Under the pieces are notes generated by a model, which worked only from the letters and a program-made list of their open reading frames with translations, did not search any database and had not been told where the DNA came from. A stretch of DNA of 64,000 bases from Rhynchospora pubera. Taxonomy: Eukaryota; Streptophyta; Magnoliopsida; Poales; Cyperaceae. Location of the stretch: positions 121,245,431-121,309,430 of the forward strand of contig CM051459.1 in the NCBI GenBank assembly GCA_028095005.1, written 5' to 3'. Position numbers and translations under genes: made by a program. Below are positions 55,056 to 64,000 of the stretch, piece after piece (the first letter of the stretch is position 1; each line of letters opens with the position of its first letter).

Positions 55056-56632
55056 TCATTTGACTTTCGAGGTATCCAACAATGTCGCAGAATATGAAGC
55101 GTTGTTGGTAGGTATGCGACTTATGGAGGCAATCGGAGTGAGAAGTGTGCGTTTCTACATGGATTCTCAGTTGGTGGTAAACCAGATTAAAGGAGAATAT
55201 GCAGCGATAAATGAAAGGCTAGCCTTATACTTGAAGAAAGTGAAAACGGTGTTAGCTTCCTTTGAAAGCGCTTCTGTAGAATACGTGCCAAGAACTCAAA
55301 TTGAAACAGCGGATGCTTTGTCCAAAATAGCTAAAGAAAGCGATCTAGACCGAGAAAAACCCATTGTTATGTTAGAGGTACCACACCCCAGCATTGATGT
55401 TCTCGCATTCGAAGTGTACATAGTTAAGGCAGGAAATGAATGGTATGCTTTATTGTGGAATTTCCTAAAGGAGGGAAAACTCCCAGAAGATGGGCCCTTG
55501 AATTCACAATCCGAGATGGTCTCTTACTGAAAAAAGGACCATGGCTTACATGTGTAGGAAGAGCAAAAACAGACGAAATAATTGCCGAAGTACATGAAGG
55601 GATATGTGGTAGTCATCAAGGAATAACTTCGTTGGGAAGAAGAATCGTTAGAGCAGGGTTTTACTGGCCTTCTTTGAAGAAGGATGTGGAGACATATGTT
55701 CGCAGATGCGAAAAATGTCAATTCCGTGCCCGCATACCAAGACAACCACCCCACCCAATACAATTCATCTCCAGTTCATGGCCTTTTGACGTGTGGGGAT
55801 TAGACCTGTTGGGACCTTTCCCCCAAGGGCAGGGAAATGTCAAATTCCTAGTGGTGGCCGTGGAATATTTCACTAAGTGGATCGAAGCCAAACCTCTTGC
55901 AACCATTAAATCACAAAAAATAGTGGACTTCGCGAGACATCAAATCGTGTATAGATATGGGATCCCACATACCTTTATCTCTGACAATGGCACACAGTTT
56001 ACAGGCGCTCCATTTCAGGATTTTTGCAAAGGATTGGGTATCCGATCGTGCACCTTTTCGGTCTGCCACCCCCAATCTAATAGTTTAGCTGAGGTGTCCA
56101 ACCGAACTATATTGGAAGGATTAAAGAGGCAAGTCGAAGGAAGCAAGAATACTTGGCATGAGTATTTAGATGAGATCTTATGGGGCTACCGTACCACACC
56201 TCGTTCTTCCACAGTCCGCTCACTTTTTCCATGATCTATGGAATGGAGGCTGTCACACCTATGGAAGCAGTACACCCCACTTTGCGAACGACGTCATACA
56301 ATTGGGAGAAGAATGGAACACGCAGGGAAGAAGAATTGGAGACCATTTACGAGTTGAGAGAGGAAGCTCGGGTAATGATGGAAGAATATCAGAGAAGGAT
56401 GCGAAGAGGCTTCGATAGGAAAGTTGCTCCCAAACATTTCCAACTAGGTGATTGGGTGCTAAGGAAAATCGAAGCCACATGCAACTAAGTGGGAAAACTT
56501 GATCCTACATGGGAAGGCCCATTCGAGATCGTCAAGTCTATCGAAGGCAGGGCTTACCATCTCAGCGATATGAGGGACAAGCGCATTCCAAATGCTTGGA
56601 ACGCAGCCCACCTCAGGAAGTTTTACATTTAG
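55048..56632 (+). pseudogene. RNase H and integrase of the Tat element, frameshifted
   Basis: RNase H (55048-55530) keeps the Glu of NNVAEYEALLVGMRLM, the Asp of FYMDSQLVVNQ and the Asp of TADALSKIA, but its first active-site Asp is lost with the upstream deletion. Integrase (55440-56234) has the HHCC zinc site (HEGICGSHQG and CEKCQ) and the catalytic triad in WGLDLLGPF, ISDNGTQF and SLAEVSNRT. The C-terminal part continues in another frame (56180-56488; RGFDRKVAPKHFQLGDWVL), has a stop after KIEATCN, and ends at 56630-56632. There are frame changes near 55530 and 56220. Confidence 0.88.
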
Positions 56633-56860
56633 GAAGGACAGGAGTCTAGACCAATATCGTAGCCGGTCTCTTCATGTCCGAGTTGTTTTTATGTTTTCGT
56701 TTCTTTTAAGTTGGATAAAGAACAAGAATCATACCAATATCGTAGTCGGTTTTTCTTGTTTTTAAGTTGGGTATTAAGGCCTTTGTATCTTAATATATGA
56801 TGGTTTATAAATGAAAACAGTTGTTGGCTACTTGATTCTCGCATTCTCAAAAAAAAAAAA

Positions 56861-57385
56861 AACCAAAGTCGTGACCCTCCTCGAGAGAATTCTCGGAGTA
56901 AGCGCATGAAAAGCCAAAGTCGTTACCCTCCTCGAGAGAATTCTCGAAGTAAGCGCATGAAAAACTAAAGTTGCGACCCTCCTCGAGAGAATTCTCGGAG
57001 TAAGCGCATGAAAAACCAAAGTCGCGACCCTCCTCGAGAGAATTCTCGGAGTAAGCGCATGAAAAACCAAAGTCGCGACCCTCCTCGAGAGAATTCTCGG
57101 AGTAAGAGCATGAAAAACTAAAGTCGCGACCCTCCTCGAGAGAATTCTCGGAGTAAGCGCATGAAAAACCAAAGTCGCGACCCTCCTCGAGAGAATTCTC
57201 GGAGTAAGCGCATGAAAAACTAAAGTCGCGACCCTCCTCGAGAGAATTCTCGGAGTAAGCGCATGAAAAACTAAAGTCGCAACCATCCTCGAGAGAATTC
57301 TCGGAGTAAGCGCATGGAAAACTAAAGTCGTAACCCTCCTCGAGATAACTCTCGGAGTAAGCACATAGAAAAGTAAAGTCGGGAA
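56861..57385. repeat. 51-bp tandem array, about ten units
   Basis: The unit contains GTCGCGACCCTCCTCGAGAG and AATTCTCGGAGTAAGCGCAT. Because 51 is a multiple of three and the unit has no stop on the minus strand, an open frame of 253 codons (57589-56828) runs across it as a repeat by-product. Confidence 0.92.
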
Positions 57386-57990
57386 AATTCTAACAATTAA
57401 AAACAACCGTACTTTGCTTGTACTTGGGAGTAAAGACAAAACCTGGCAATTCTGACAATAAATGCTGCCAATTAATACGGTCAGTTGGCAGTTAGCTGAT
57501 AAAAGGCTATAAATAGAACCCATCGTCTTCCTCAAAAGGTAGAGAAACACAGGAAACGCTTTCATCAAGCTCAAAGTCAACAATGGCAAAAAGAAAGAAA
57601 AAGAAAAAAATATATATATCCCACAGGAAAATACAAGGAAACTTAGGTGGATAGCTGAAAAGGAATCGGAGACTTAGGTGGATAGCTGATGTGAAGCAAA
57701 ATATTTGCATCAGATATGCATCGGTCTTCGGTCCCGAACATCACCGAAACGTGAGGATCCAGCGAATTCAGGAGTGGCTTTGTTATCTCAGTCGTTCCGA
57801 ATCCAATGGGCCGAACTTGTTTCGGGTGATGGAGATCTTCCAGGCCTTGGAATATTTTCTTCTAAGGCTGGGAAGATTTCACCAATAGCCCGGGGTTGTT
57901 AGTGTTAGATGACCTAGATCACTTCTTTCTGAGGATTGTCAGCGAATATATACAGAAAGAGAATCAGAAGAATTATCCTCGGTGCAATTA
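57386..57990. other. Non-coding 3' region of the Tat element between arrays
   Basis: No domain is recognisable. It separates the 51-bp array from the 45-bp array. Confidence 0.5.
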
Positions 57991-58296
57991 GCAACAATTA
58001 GAAAATATTTCCTTGAGAATATATCTCGAAAAAAATGTACTTTTAATTTTATTTTTCTTTGAGAATGTATCTCGGAATCGTTGTACTTGATAGTTTTTAT
58101 TTCCTTGAGAATGTATCTCGGAATCATTGTACTTGTTAGTTTTATTTCCTTGAAAATATATTTCGGAATCATTGTACTTGTTAGTTTTGTTTCCTTGAGA
58201 ATGTATCTCGGAATCGTTGTAATTAGTTTTATTTCCTTGAGAACGTATCTCGGAATCATTATACTTAGTTTTATTCCTTCGAGAATATCTCGGAGC
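57991..58296. repeat. 45-bp tandem array, about six units
   Basis: The unit contains TTCCTTGAGAATGTATCTCG and GAATCATTGTACTTGTTAG. It lies just beyond the 3' end of the antisense ORF. Confidence 0.9.
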
Positions 58297-58643
58297 TAAC
58301 ATAACATTCCTCGTCGAAAGAGGATTTAACTCTAACAACAACTCGTATTCTTAAAAACATTTCGAGTTGATTCAGACTCAACACCTCGAACCTATACTAA
58401 CTTAAAAAAAAAGAGAGAGAGACCAGAACACTATTATAGTAACAAAGGAGTTAACAGTTTCCATTCAAGCGGGCACCATGTTACATCAAAAAATTACATC
58501 ACAAAAACTTAGTTCACTACATCAAACTACCACAATCCCAACTATACCCAGAACATAAAAATACCATCCTAGTCAGATCCCGAACCATCTTCGTCTTCCA
58601 CAGGTTTCGGAACATCTGCAGGCCAAGGCACTTGTTCCTCAGG

Positions 58644-60887
58644 CTATGGGTATTGAGGAGCGAACATTTCCCCCAAAACATCAATGTTCCCCGATAATAT
58701 TTTCCCATCTGGACCCAGAAGTCGATCATCAGAACGACGCCAACTACACTTGGCAACAGGAGGAAGATATGGAATTTCGTCAGCTGCAAGAAGCCCGAAC
58801 TCTCGATGTGTAATCGGATAAGACCATTGGAGTCCACGGCACACTCGAAGTAAGACACTTCTGAGAACTGACGCCGACTGCATTCCAGCAGCCCTTTTAA
58901 AAGCTCGAGAACGAAGGAAGGAAGGAAGTTGTTCTTCAAAAATCTTGTTCTTGTCATCTTCAGATAACTCAGTGGCTCCGACAAGAAGAGAGTTTTCTAC
59001 AGACAATTTCGTCACTTCCTCCTTAAGAATTTCTGAGATGTTCTCGGCTTTCTGTCTCCTATCTGTCTCTCCAGCCAGAGCTTTCCGAGTAGAAGTTAGA
59101 AGACCCACAACTTGATCCTTTTGCCTCAAGGACGAATCTAGTTTTAAAAGCAACAAATGCCTTAGCCGCTCGAAATCCTCCAGTTTCTTGGCCTGCTCGG
59201 TGTTTTCCTTCACTAGATTCTGAGCGAACAGTACAATGAATTTGTTAGCGTCAATATAGTTGTGAGTCATAGAATGCCAATCCTTATAGTGTTGTTCGTG
59301 TTCAACATGTAAATTTTGTACTTTTGATTTTTCCTTCGCCAACTCTACCTCCAAAGAAGCAATGCGAGCCTCTTGAGCAGAAAAGATCGCTCGAAGTTCC
59401 GTCAGACAATGAGTCAAATGAGAAGATGAGGGAGATACTGGGTTCAAAACAACAGCGGCTGCATCCATGTGAGTTCTGAGGGAACTTGCAGGAATTTGAA
59501 GAGGGATAGAGGTGGAGTGTATTAAATCTTCATCCTCCAAGGGAAAAGATCGAGCAGGAGTCGGTGGACAAGAACGAGCCGAACCCTCCGAAACCTGATG
59601 GGAAGGAACAGGCTCCGGGACGAACTCGGGAACAAACTCAGTAATAGGTTCCGAAATAGGTGGAACCACGACTTTAGACAAACAAGACCTTGGTAAGCGA
59701 GGAGGCACCACAAACAACTCATCATCGGAAACATCAACAACTGCCTTTTCTGAGTTATGGTGAGAGGATGTTTCCAAGGAAGGGTGTGTGTGGGAAGGAC
59801 CTTTTCCACTAGCTGTACCTCCCGCCACCTTCAATGAGCTACCCCCTTCAGGTACCATAAATTGTGTCATTTTAGCAGGTCCGACATCCTGTCGCGCTTT
59901 CTTTTGGCGACGTTCGGAAGCCAAAGTAGAACCAACCCCCCTCTTCAAGACCTTCAGGGGGGCCGCTTGCAGAGGAATAACAGTTTCGATCCCGAGATGT
60001 ATAGGAGATTCTTCCTCCAAGGAGGATCCATTGAAAACCAAACGAATTGGACCCTCGGTTTTGATGAGCGAGTCCAGTTTGAGAAGAAAAGCATATTCTT
60101 CTATGGTAGGAGGATCAATGGAGACACCATTGAAATTGTCAGTGTCCTTATTCCATTTTTTCGTGATCCCGAACACATCCAAATAGGACTGGCGAAGATA
60201 ACAAAATTGAGTCTCCCAGTTGTCAAGTTTCTTAACCTTCCCAAACAAGATCATGTTCGCCCTATTATGAACAGTACATAGGTCTCCAGCTTTCGAAAAC
60301 CCAAAGTAGTGCCCGAACATCCTTAAATAAGCTGTCATTCCTTCTATGCCCATGGCTAAAGAAAACAAGGTCACCACAGTCTCAAAAGATCTGATGACGC
60401 ACCAAGCGTTAGGGTGAAGTTGACCAGGAGCAATATCGAGAAGCGAAAGGATGTCGGTTACAAATTGGGAAAGAGGGACTTTAAAACCACACTTCGATAA
60501 AGGCTTGAAAAGGACTGCCCCTTTCTCTTCATCATAGGGTCGGTCCTCTGGGTCCGCAGCCACCAAGGCATCTTTTTCAGCAAGTCCGATCTGACAAGAG
60601 AAAGCATATAGAGACTTTTCACTCCAGGGTAGAGATTGAAAAGTAGGCGTTTTCTTGAACACCGTATCAAGAGGACGAGAAGTGCGACGGAAGATTTCTT
60701 TTCGAGGGGCCACCCGACCTTTTCCCTTTTCGGGATCCCGAACAGGTGAAGAAGTATCAACCTCAAGATTTCCGTTAGTCGAAGAGTGAACAACAATCTG
60801 TTGCTCAGGGTTGGTGGATTTCTCGAGAATGTCCGAAGAGGGAACCTGCGGGTTAGAGCTGCTGGAAGCCATAGAAATTGAAAACAA
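58644..60887 (-). CDS. Antisense ORF of the Tat element (putative gypsy-type transposon protein, PF04195-like)
   Basis: An intact 747-residue frame lies antisense to pol, between integrase and the 3' LTR. Residues 1-70 are Ser/Pro-rich; from about 85 to 290 comes the conserved region with LSQFVTDILSLLDIAPGQLH, NAWCVIRSFETVVTLFSLAM and YLRMFGHYFGF. A Pro-rich middle is followed by coiled-coil-prone stretches near 495-640 (AQEARIASLEVELAKEKSKV). Such antisense genes are known in Tat-lineage elements; their function is not established. It is the only long uninterrupted frame in this defective copy. A second Met at residue 6 (MASSSSNP) could be the true start. A TTAAATAC-like box lies about 95 bp upstream. 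Confidence 0.85.
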   Translation of the reverse strand: MFSISMASSSSNPQVPSSDILEKSTNPEQQIVVHSSTNGNLEVDTSSPVRDPEKGKGRVAPRKEIFRRTSRPLDTVFKKTPTFQSLPWSEKSLYAFSCQIGLAEKDALVAADPEDRPYDEEKGAVLFKPLSKCGFKVPLSQFVTDILSLLDIAPGQLHPNAWCVIRSFETVVTLFSLAMGIEGMTAYLRMFGHYFGFSKAGDLCTVHNRANMILFGKVKKLDNWETQFCYLRQSYLDVFGITKKWNKDTDNFNGVSIDPPTIEEYAFLLKLDSLIKTEGPIRLVFNGSSLEEESPIHLGIETVIPLQAAPLKVLKRGVGSTLASERRQKKARQDVGPAKMTQFMVPEGGSSLKVAGGTASGKGPSHTHPSLETSSHHNSEKAVVDVSDDELFVVPPRLPRSCLSKVVVPPISEPITEFVPEFVPEPVPSHQVSEGSARSCPPTPARSFPLEDEDLIHSTSIPLQIPASSLRTHMDAAAVVLNPVSPSSSHLTHCLTELRAIFSAQEARIASLEVELAKEKSKVQNLHVEHEQHYKDWHSMTHNYIDANKFIVLFAQNLVKENTEQAKKLEDFERLRHLLLLKLDSSLRQKDQVVGLLTSTRKALAGETDRRQKAENISEILKEEVTKLSVENSLLVGATELSEDDKNKIFEEQLPSFLRSRAFKRAAGMQSASVLRSVLLRVCRGLQWSYPITHREFGLLAADEIPYLPPVAKCSWRRSDDRLLGPDGKILSGNIDVLGEMFAPQYP

Positions 60888-61741
60888 AACACATCAAACC
60901 CATAAGCGAAATATCTAAGGATAGCATACACTAGAGCACCAACGAAATGATTTCGGATGTAAAGGTGATAAAAGGACGAGTATTTAAGGCAACAATTATG
61001 TTTCTGTAACTTTTCAAGAAATTTGGTGGAGCGAATGTTCCACCAAAAAGACGAAATTTGGTTAATACTTTTCAGGGAACAGATATACTGGTGACAATGG
61101 TCAGGACCATCCTAGAACGGATACTAACCATACAATTGAAATCACATTGATACCATTCATACCAGTCGAAACAGAAACATGGCATGAACCACACCTACAG
61201 AAACAAAGCAAGGAACAGTAAATAAACGCCAAGCAACTGCAAGAAGGCATGAACAAGAAAATAGGAGAAAATTACCACACAGATTACATTAGGTACCAAT
61301 TATACCAATTTCGAATCAAATAGGATTCCGGCCTAACAGTGAGAGAGATAATGGCCCGGGAACAACTCCATGGTACATCTAGGGAGAATAAAGAACAAAG
61401 AAAAAAGAAACAAGTGAGAGAGAGTACCTGAGTAGGGAGTTCGTTGGAGGGGGAGAGGGCTCGTCGGAGAACTGGAAGAGGAGAACTCACCGGAGAGATC
61501 GGAGTGTAGGAAGAGAGGAAGTCAACAGAAAAGAGAGAAACAGAAAGAAGATCCAAGATGAAGAAATGAAAAGTAGAGAGGGGGGAGAAAATGAAGGTAT
61601 AAATGAAGGGGAGAAGACTAAGCGACGGACATAAATGAGCGGAAAAGGCTTTTTCACATTCCCCAAGGTGAAGGTAAAGAGCCAGCGTCAAAATTGAGGC
61701 GCTCGTCAGAGGACAGCTGGACAAGACACCGCCTCAAATAT
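60888..61741 (-). promoter_or_regulatory. Putative leader and promoter of the antisense ORF
   Basis: It is purine-rich on the plus strand (GAGAGAGAGTACC and GGAGGGGGAGAGG), so CT-rich as a minus-strand leader, resembling plant 5' UTRs. A 146-codon hydrophobic frame on the minus strand here is a product of that CT-richness. No domain is visible. Confidence 0.4.
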
Positions 61742-62405
61742 TTTCCAAGGGCTCCTTCAAGTCGCTTCCTGCTCCGAAATGTTCATGTTCGGGACTCAAG
61801 GGCTCCTTCATGTCGCCTCCTGCTCCGAAATGTTCATGTTCGGGACTCAAGGGCTCCTTCAAGTCGCTTCCTGCTCCGAAATGTTCATGTTCAGGACTCA
61901 AGGGCTCTTTCAAGTCGCCTCCTGCTCCGAAATGTTCATGTTCGGGACCCAAGGGCTCCTTCAAGTCGCTTCCTGCTCCGAAATGTTCATGTTCGGGACT
62001 CAAGGGCTCCTTCAAGTCGCCTCCTGCTCCGAAATGTTCATGTTCGGGACTCAAGGGCTCCTTCAAGTCGCCTCCTGCTCCGAAATGTTCATGTTCGGGA
62101 CTCAAGGGCTCCTTCAAGTCGCCTCCTGCTCCGAAATGTTCATGTTCGGGACTCAAGGGCTCCTTCAAGTCGCATCCTGCTCCGAAATGTTCATGTTCGG
62201 GACTCAAGGGCTCCTTCAAGTCGCTTCCTGCTCCGAAATGTTCATGTTTGGGACTCAAGGGCTCTTTCAAGTCGCCTCCTGCTCCGAAATATTCATGTTC
62301 GGGACTCAAGGGCTCCTTCATGTCGCCTCCTGCTCCGAAATATTCATGTTCGGGACTCAAGGGCTCTTTCAAGTCGCCTCCTGCTCCGAAATATTTATGT
62401 TCGAG
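61742..62405. repeat. 51-bp tandem array, thirteen units
   Basis: The unit is GGCTCCTTCAAGTCGCCTCC followed by TGCTCCGAAATGTTCATGTT and CGGGACTCAAG. Units differ by one or two bases. All three plus-strand frames and one minus-strand frame stay open for over 200 codons, which shows that the frames are repeat artefacts. Confidence 0.95.
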
Positions 62406-62458
62406 ACCTCTTATTATTTAACTTACGATGAATACTCATCCTAAGTTCAAGGGCTTAT

Positions 62459-62877
62459 GATAGGGCCGGCATGATAAATCTCGGCCTAAATAAAAAGAAA
62501 ATAAAAGCAAATCCAAAGGAGGCCCACAACGAAGAGAAAGTGAGCGGGAAAAGGCAAAATCAAACAGAGCTCCCAGATAAGGTCGGGGAGACAGGCTCTA
62601 ACAGACTCATGCGGAGTGTCTGGCCGAACATAACTCGGGGAAATCTAGAAGCACAAGTTGGCTAACTGCTGTCGGGTGACGCCAGCATTCTGTTGTAAAA
62701 AATAGGACTATATATAGAGGGGGTAGGCGATTGTATAGGGAGTTGGCATTTTGGTAGACAAAATAGCTAATAGAAAAGAGATTGTAATCCTCAAATAATC
62801 AATAAAATATAATTTCCTCTCATTCTCATTTCTCATCTCTCATGCGTTGCTAATCTCTACTAAAACTGAGCTTATCA
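62459..62877 (+). repeat. 3' LTR of the Tat element
   Basis: It matches the 5' LTR over its whole length, with the TATA box near 62708 and AATAAAATATAA near 62800. The preceding bases (AAGTTCAAGGGCTTA) are a weak polypurine tract. Confidence 0.92.
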
Positions 62878-62879
62878 AG

Positions 62880-62975
62880 AGTATCAAATATACAGAACTG
62901 CTTGCAGAAAGGCAGAAGCTCAGTCTGTTTCTTTCAGTTCTTCCCCATAGCTACAGCCTAAATGTTTCTAATTGA
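62880..62975 (+). pseudogene. STAR/KH (QUAKING-like) protein N-terminal exon fragment
   Basis: The frame reads KYTELLAERQKLSLFLSVLP then HSYSLNVSN and a stop. Plant STAR-type KH proteins start their dimerisation region with the pattern Y-x-ELLAE[RH]QKL-x-x-F-x-x-x-LP, so the match is good for about 22 residues and then drifts. A GTAAGA donor follows at 62978. The Tat element lies directly against its 5' side, so the upstream part of this gene is now nearly 12 kb away. No KH domain is seen downstream within the window. Confidence 0.5.
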
Positions 62976-64000
62976 AAGTAAGACTTTGTCCTTTTTTATA
63001 TGTTTTTTATGTTTCCTTTTACCTTAAGCAGTTAATTATGGCCATTCTTGAGTTCGTGCATGAATTTATAAGTATTTATATTTTCTGATATGGTATGACA
63101 CTAGAAAATATTTGGTGTCTGACACTGGAAAACATCTTCTAACAAGGCGAATTCTTGATAAGTAATTGCACAGCATGGATGGCGTGACTTGTTCGAACTG
63201 CTTTGTATGCCGACTTCTACTATTACTACTTTTTGAGGTAAAGCTAAATCAAAACGCCAAGTATTGAATAATTGAACCTTTTATGAGTTATTATTGTTTA
63301 TCCGTTTTCAATCTCTACGGGGCCCATAATTGAATTGAGGTTATTGATGCACTTTTAAACAGTAGACGTCAACCAAAATGCCAAGTATTGTGTTTCACAT
63401 TTACCAACAGATTTTACCTGCTAATTTTGCAGTACCTGATTAATTCTTTCTTTTTTTGTTGTAGTTGGAGGAACAATGCAAAGCTTCAATTGCCAACATG
63501 AAACATGGTGTCAAACAACCCACAAATAGCCGTAGTTCGTGAACTTCTCCCTTGTTCCTAATCCCCCGATTTTCACGAACTAGAAGTTGTTCGTGGGCCT
63601 GTTCGTGGGCCGTTGTTCATCCCATGTTCGTCCCCTGTTCATGAGCGAACCAAACACGTATTTACATTATGATAGTATGTTTTGGTAGGGCCATGGACAT
63701 CATTTTTTGTCTTTTAGAATGTTAATGTGCTGGTAGGGCCAATAGTAGCTAGATATATATCTGTTGTTTGACTGGCTTAACTTGGCTTTATTGGATATAT
63801 CTCTTGGTATAGATCTTAGTTTTATATGAATAACTAAATGATGTAATTATGATTGTAGTTTAATTATTGGTTTTACAGAGTTCTTGTTGGAGTGTCAAAA
63901 TGATTTTGGGAATTCACTGTCGGTTTAGACTTAATTGTGAGACGAATTTGCAGAGAGAGAAAGACAGAGAGATGTAAGTTTTACGGTACAGAAATTATTA
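62976..64000. other. Right-edge flank, possible small exon
   Basis: A T-rich tract and GTTGTAG acceptor at 63464 precede LEEQCKASIANMKHGVKQ, which I cannot assign. At 63530-63660 a GTTCGTG-word-rich patch resembles that at 30110-30250. A short GA-rich run lies at about 63952-63973. Nothing else is recognisable. Confidence 0.35.

Larger units (their letters stand above)
51040..62877 (+). mobile_element. Ty3/Gypsy retrotransposon, Tat type with antisense ORF, defective
   Basis: Two LTRs (51040-51459 and 62459-62877) start TGATAGGGCCGGC and end TTATCA, with about 20 differences in 420 bp by eye. The flanks AGAGG (51035-51039) and AGAGT (62878-62882) make a 5-bp target duplication with one mismatch. 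The order is gag, protease, RT, RNase H, integrase, then a long 3' region with an antisense ORF and tandem arrays, an arrangement known from Tat-lineage elements such as RIRE2 and Grande. Gag-pol is frameshifted and lacks the RT core, so this copy is not autonomous. Confidence 0.93.

Noticed and set aside
56828..57589. 253-codon minus-strand frame repeating RVATLVFHALTPRILSR
   Set aside because: It is a read-through of the 51-bp tandem array, which has no stop in that frame.
61284..61724. 146-codon hydrophobic minus-strand frame
   Set aside because: It is the CT-rich leader of the antisense gene; composition alone gives Leu, Ser and Phe codons.
61742..62405. Regular repeats that might suggest a CRISPR-like array
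   Set aside because: The units are contiguous with no unique spacers, in a plant retrotransposon.
61694..62444. Four overlapping frames of 203-245 codons
   Set aside because: All come from the 13-unit 51-bp array, where three plus frames and one minus frame lack stops. No non-repeat coding supports any of them.
63530..63660. GTTCGTG-rich patch, and its partner at 30110-30250, as MITEs
   Set aside because: No inverted ends or target duplications could be fixed for either.

Overview
The window is nuclear DNA of a flowering plant, almost certainly a eudicot: intron-containing genes, DUF4220/DUF594 membrane proteins, NLR-type resistance genes and proton-pump-interactor-like genes lie in AT-rich DNA crowded with CACTA, hAT, Mutator-like, LINE, SINE and LTR elements. 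I cannot name the species. The two DUF4220 genes (A and B), the RPP13-like gene and one proton-pump-interactor-like gene look intact; most other coding sequence is broken.

Layout. 1-10.3 kb is CACTA territory: the 5' part of one element running off the left edge (terminus near 3207), a second element with a TNP2-type transposase lacking its catalytic core (right terminus 7487), and a complete 2.56-kb non-autonomous relative (7727-10283, TTA target duplication) carrying a DUF4283-like gene fragment. 10.3-15.3 kb holds a foldback MITE, the intact gene DUF4220-A and a possible 5' non-coding exon. 15.3-22.5 kb is a non-coding LTR retrotransposon (LARD type, target duplication AAGCT), followed by a hAT transposase remnant. 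23.4-25.2 kb is an RPP13-like gene without an NB-ARC domain. 27.8-30.0 kb is proton-pump-interactor-like gene A. 31.6-36.8 kb holds small hAT-like elements and a broken NLR split by a foldback element. 37.7-39.8 kb is DUF4220-B. 40.8-45 kb is foldback, hAT-like and LINE debris. 45.5-48.2 kb is a proton-pump-interactor-like pseudogene B carrying or flanked by two SINE copies. 51.0-62.9 kb is an 11.8-kb Ty3/Gypsy element of Tat type with an antisense ORF; it sits against a fragment resembling the N-terminus of plant STAR/KH proteins.

The host genes suggest an old tandem block duplication: DUF4220-A (-) then interactor-like A (+), repeated as DUF4220-B (-) then interactor-like B (+). The same MITE lies just beyond the 3' end of both DUF4220 genes, so it was present before the duplication.

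The most unusual signal is a set of eight small non-autonomous elements between 31.6 and 49.2 kb. All have 8-bp target duplications and TA-initial ends (six with TGTCAA in at least one end), and their bodies are built from one short word repeated on both strands, with a different word in different members (GGAACG, GAAACG, GGTACGG). One of them carries a perfect 66-bp-arm palindrome that includes flanking host DNA. All calls come from reading the sequence by eye, without database searches.
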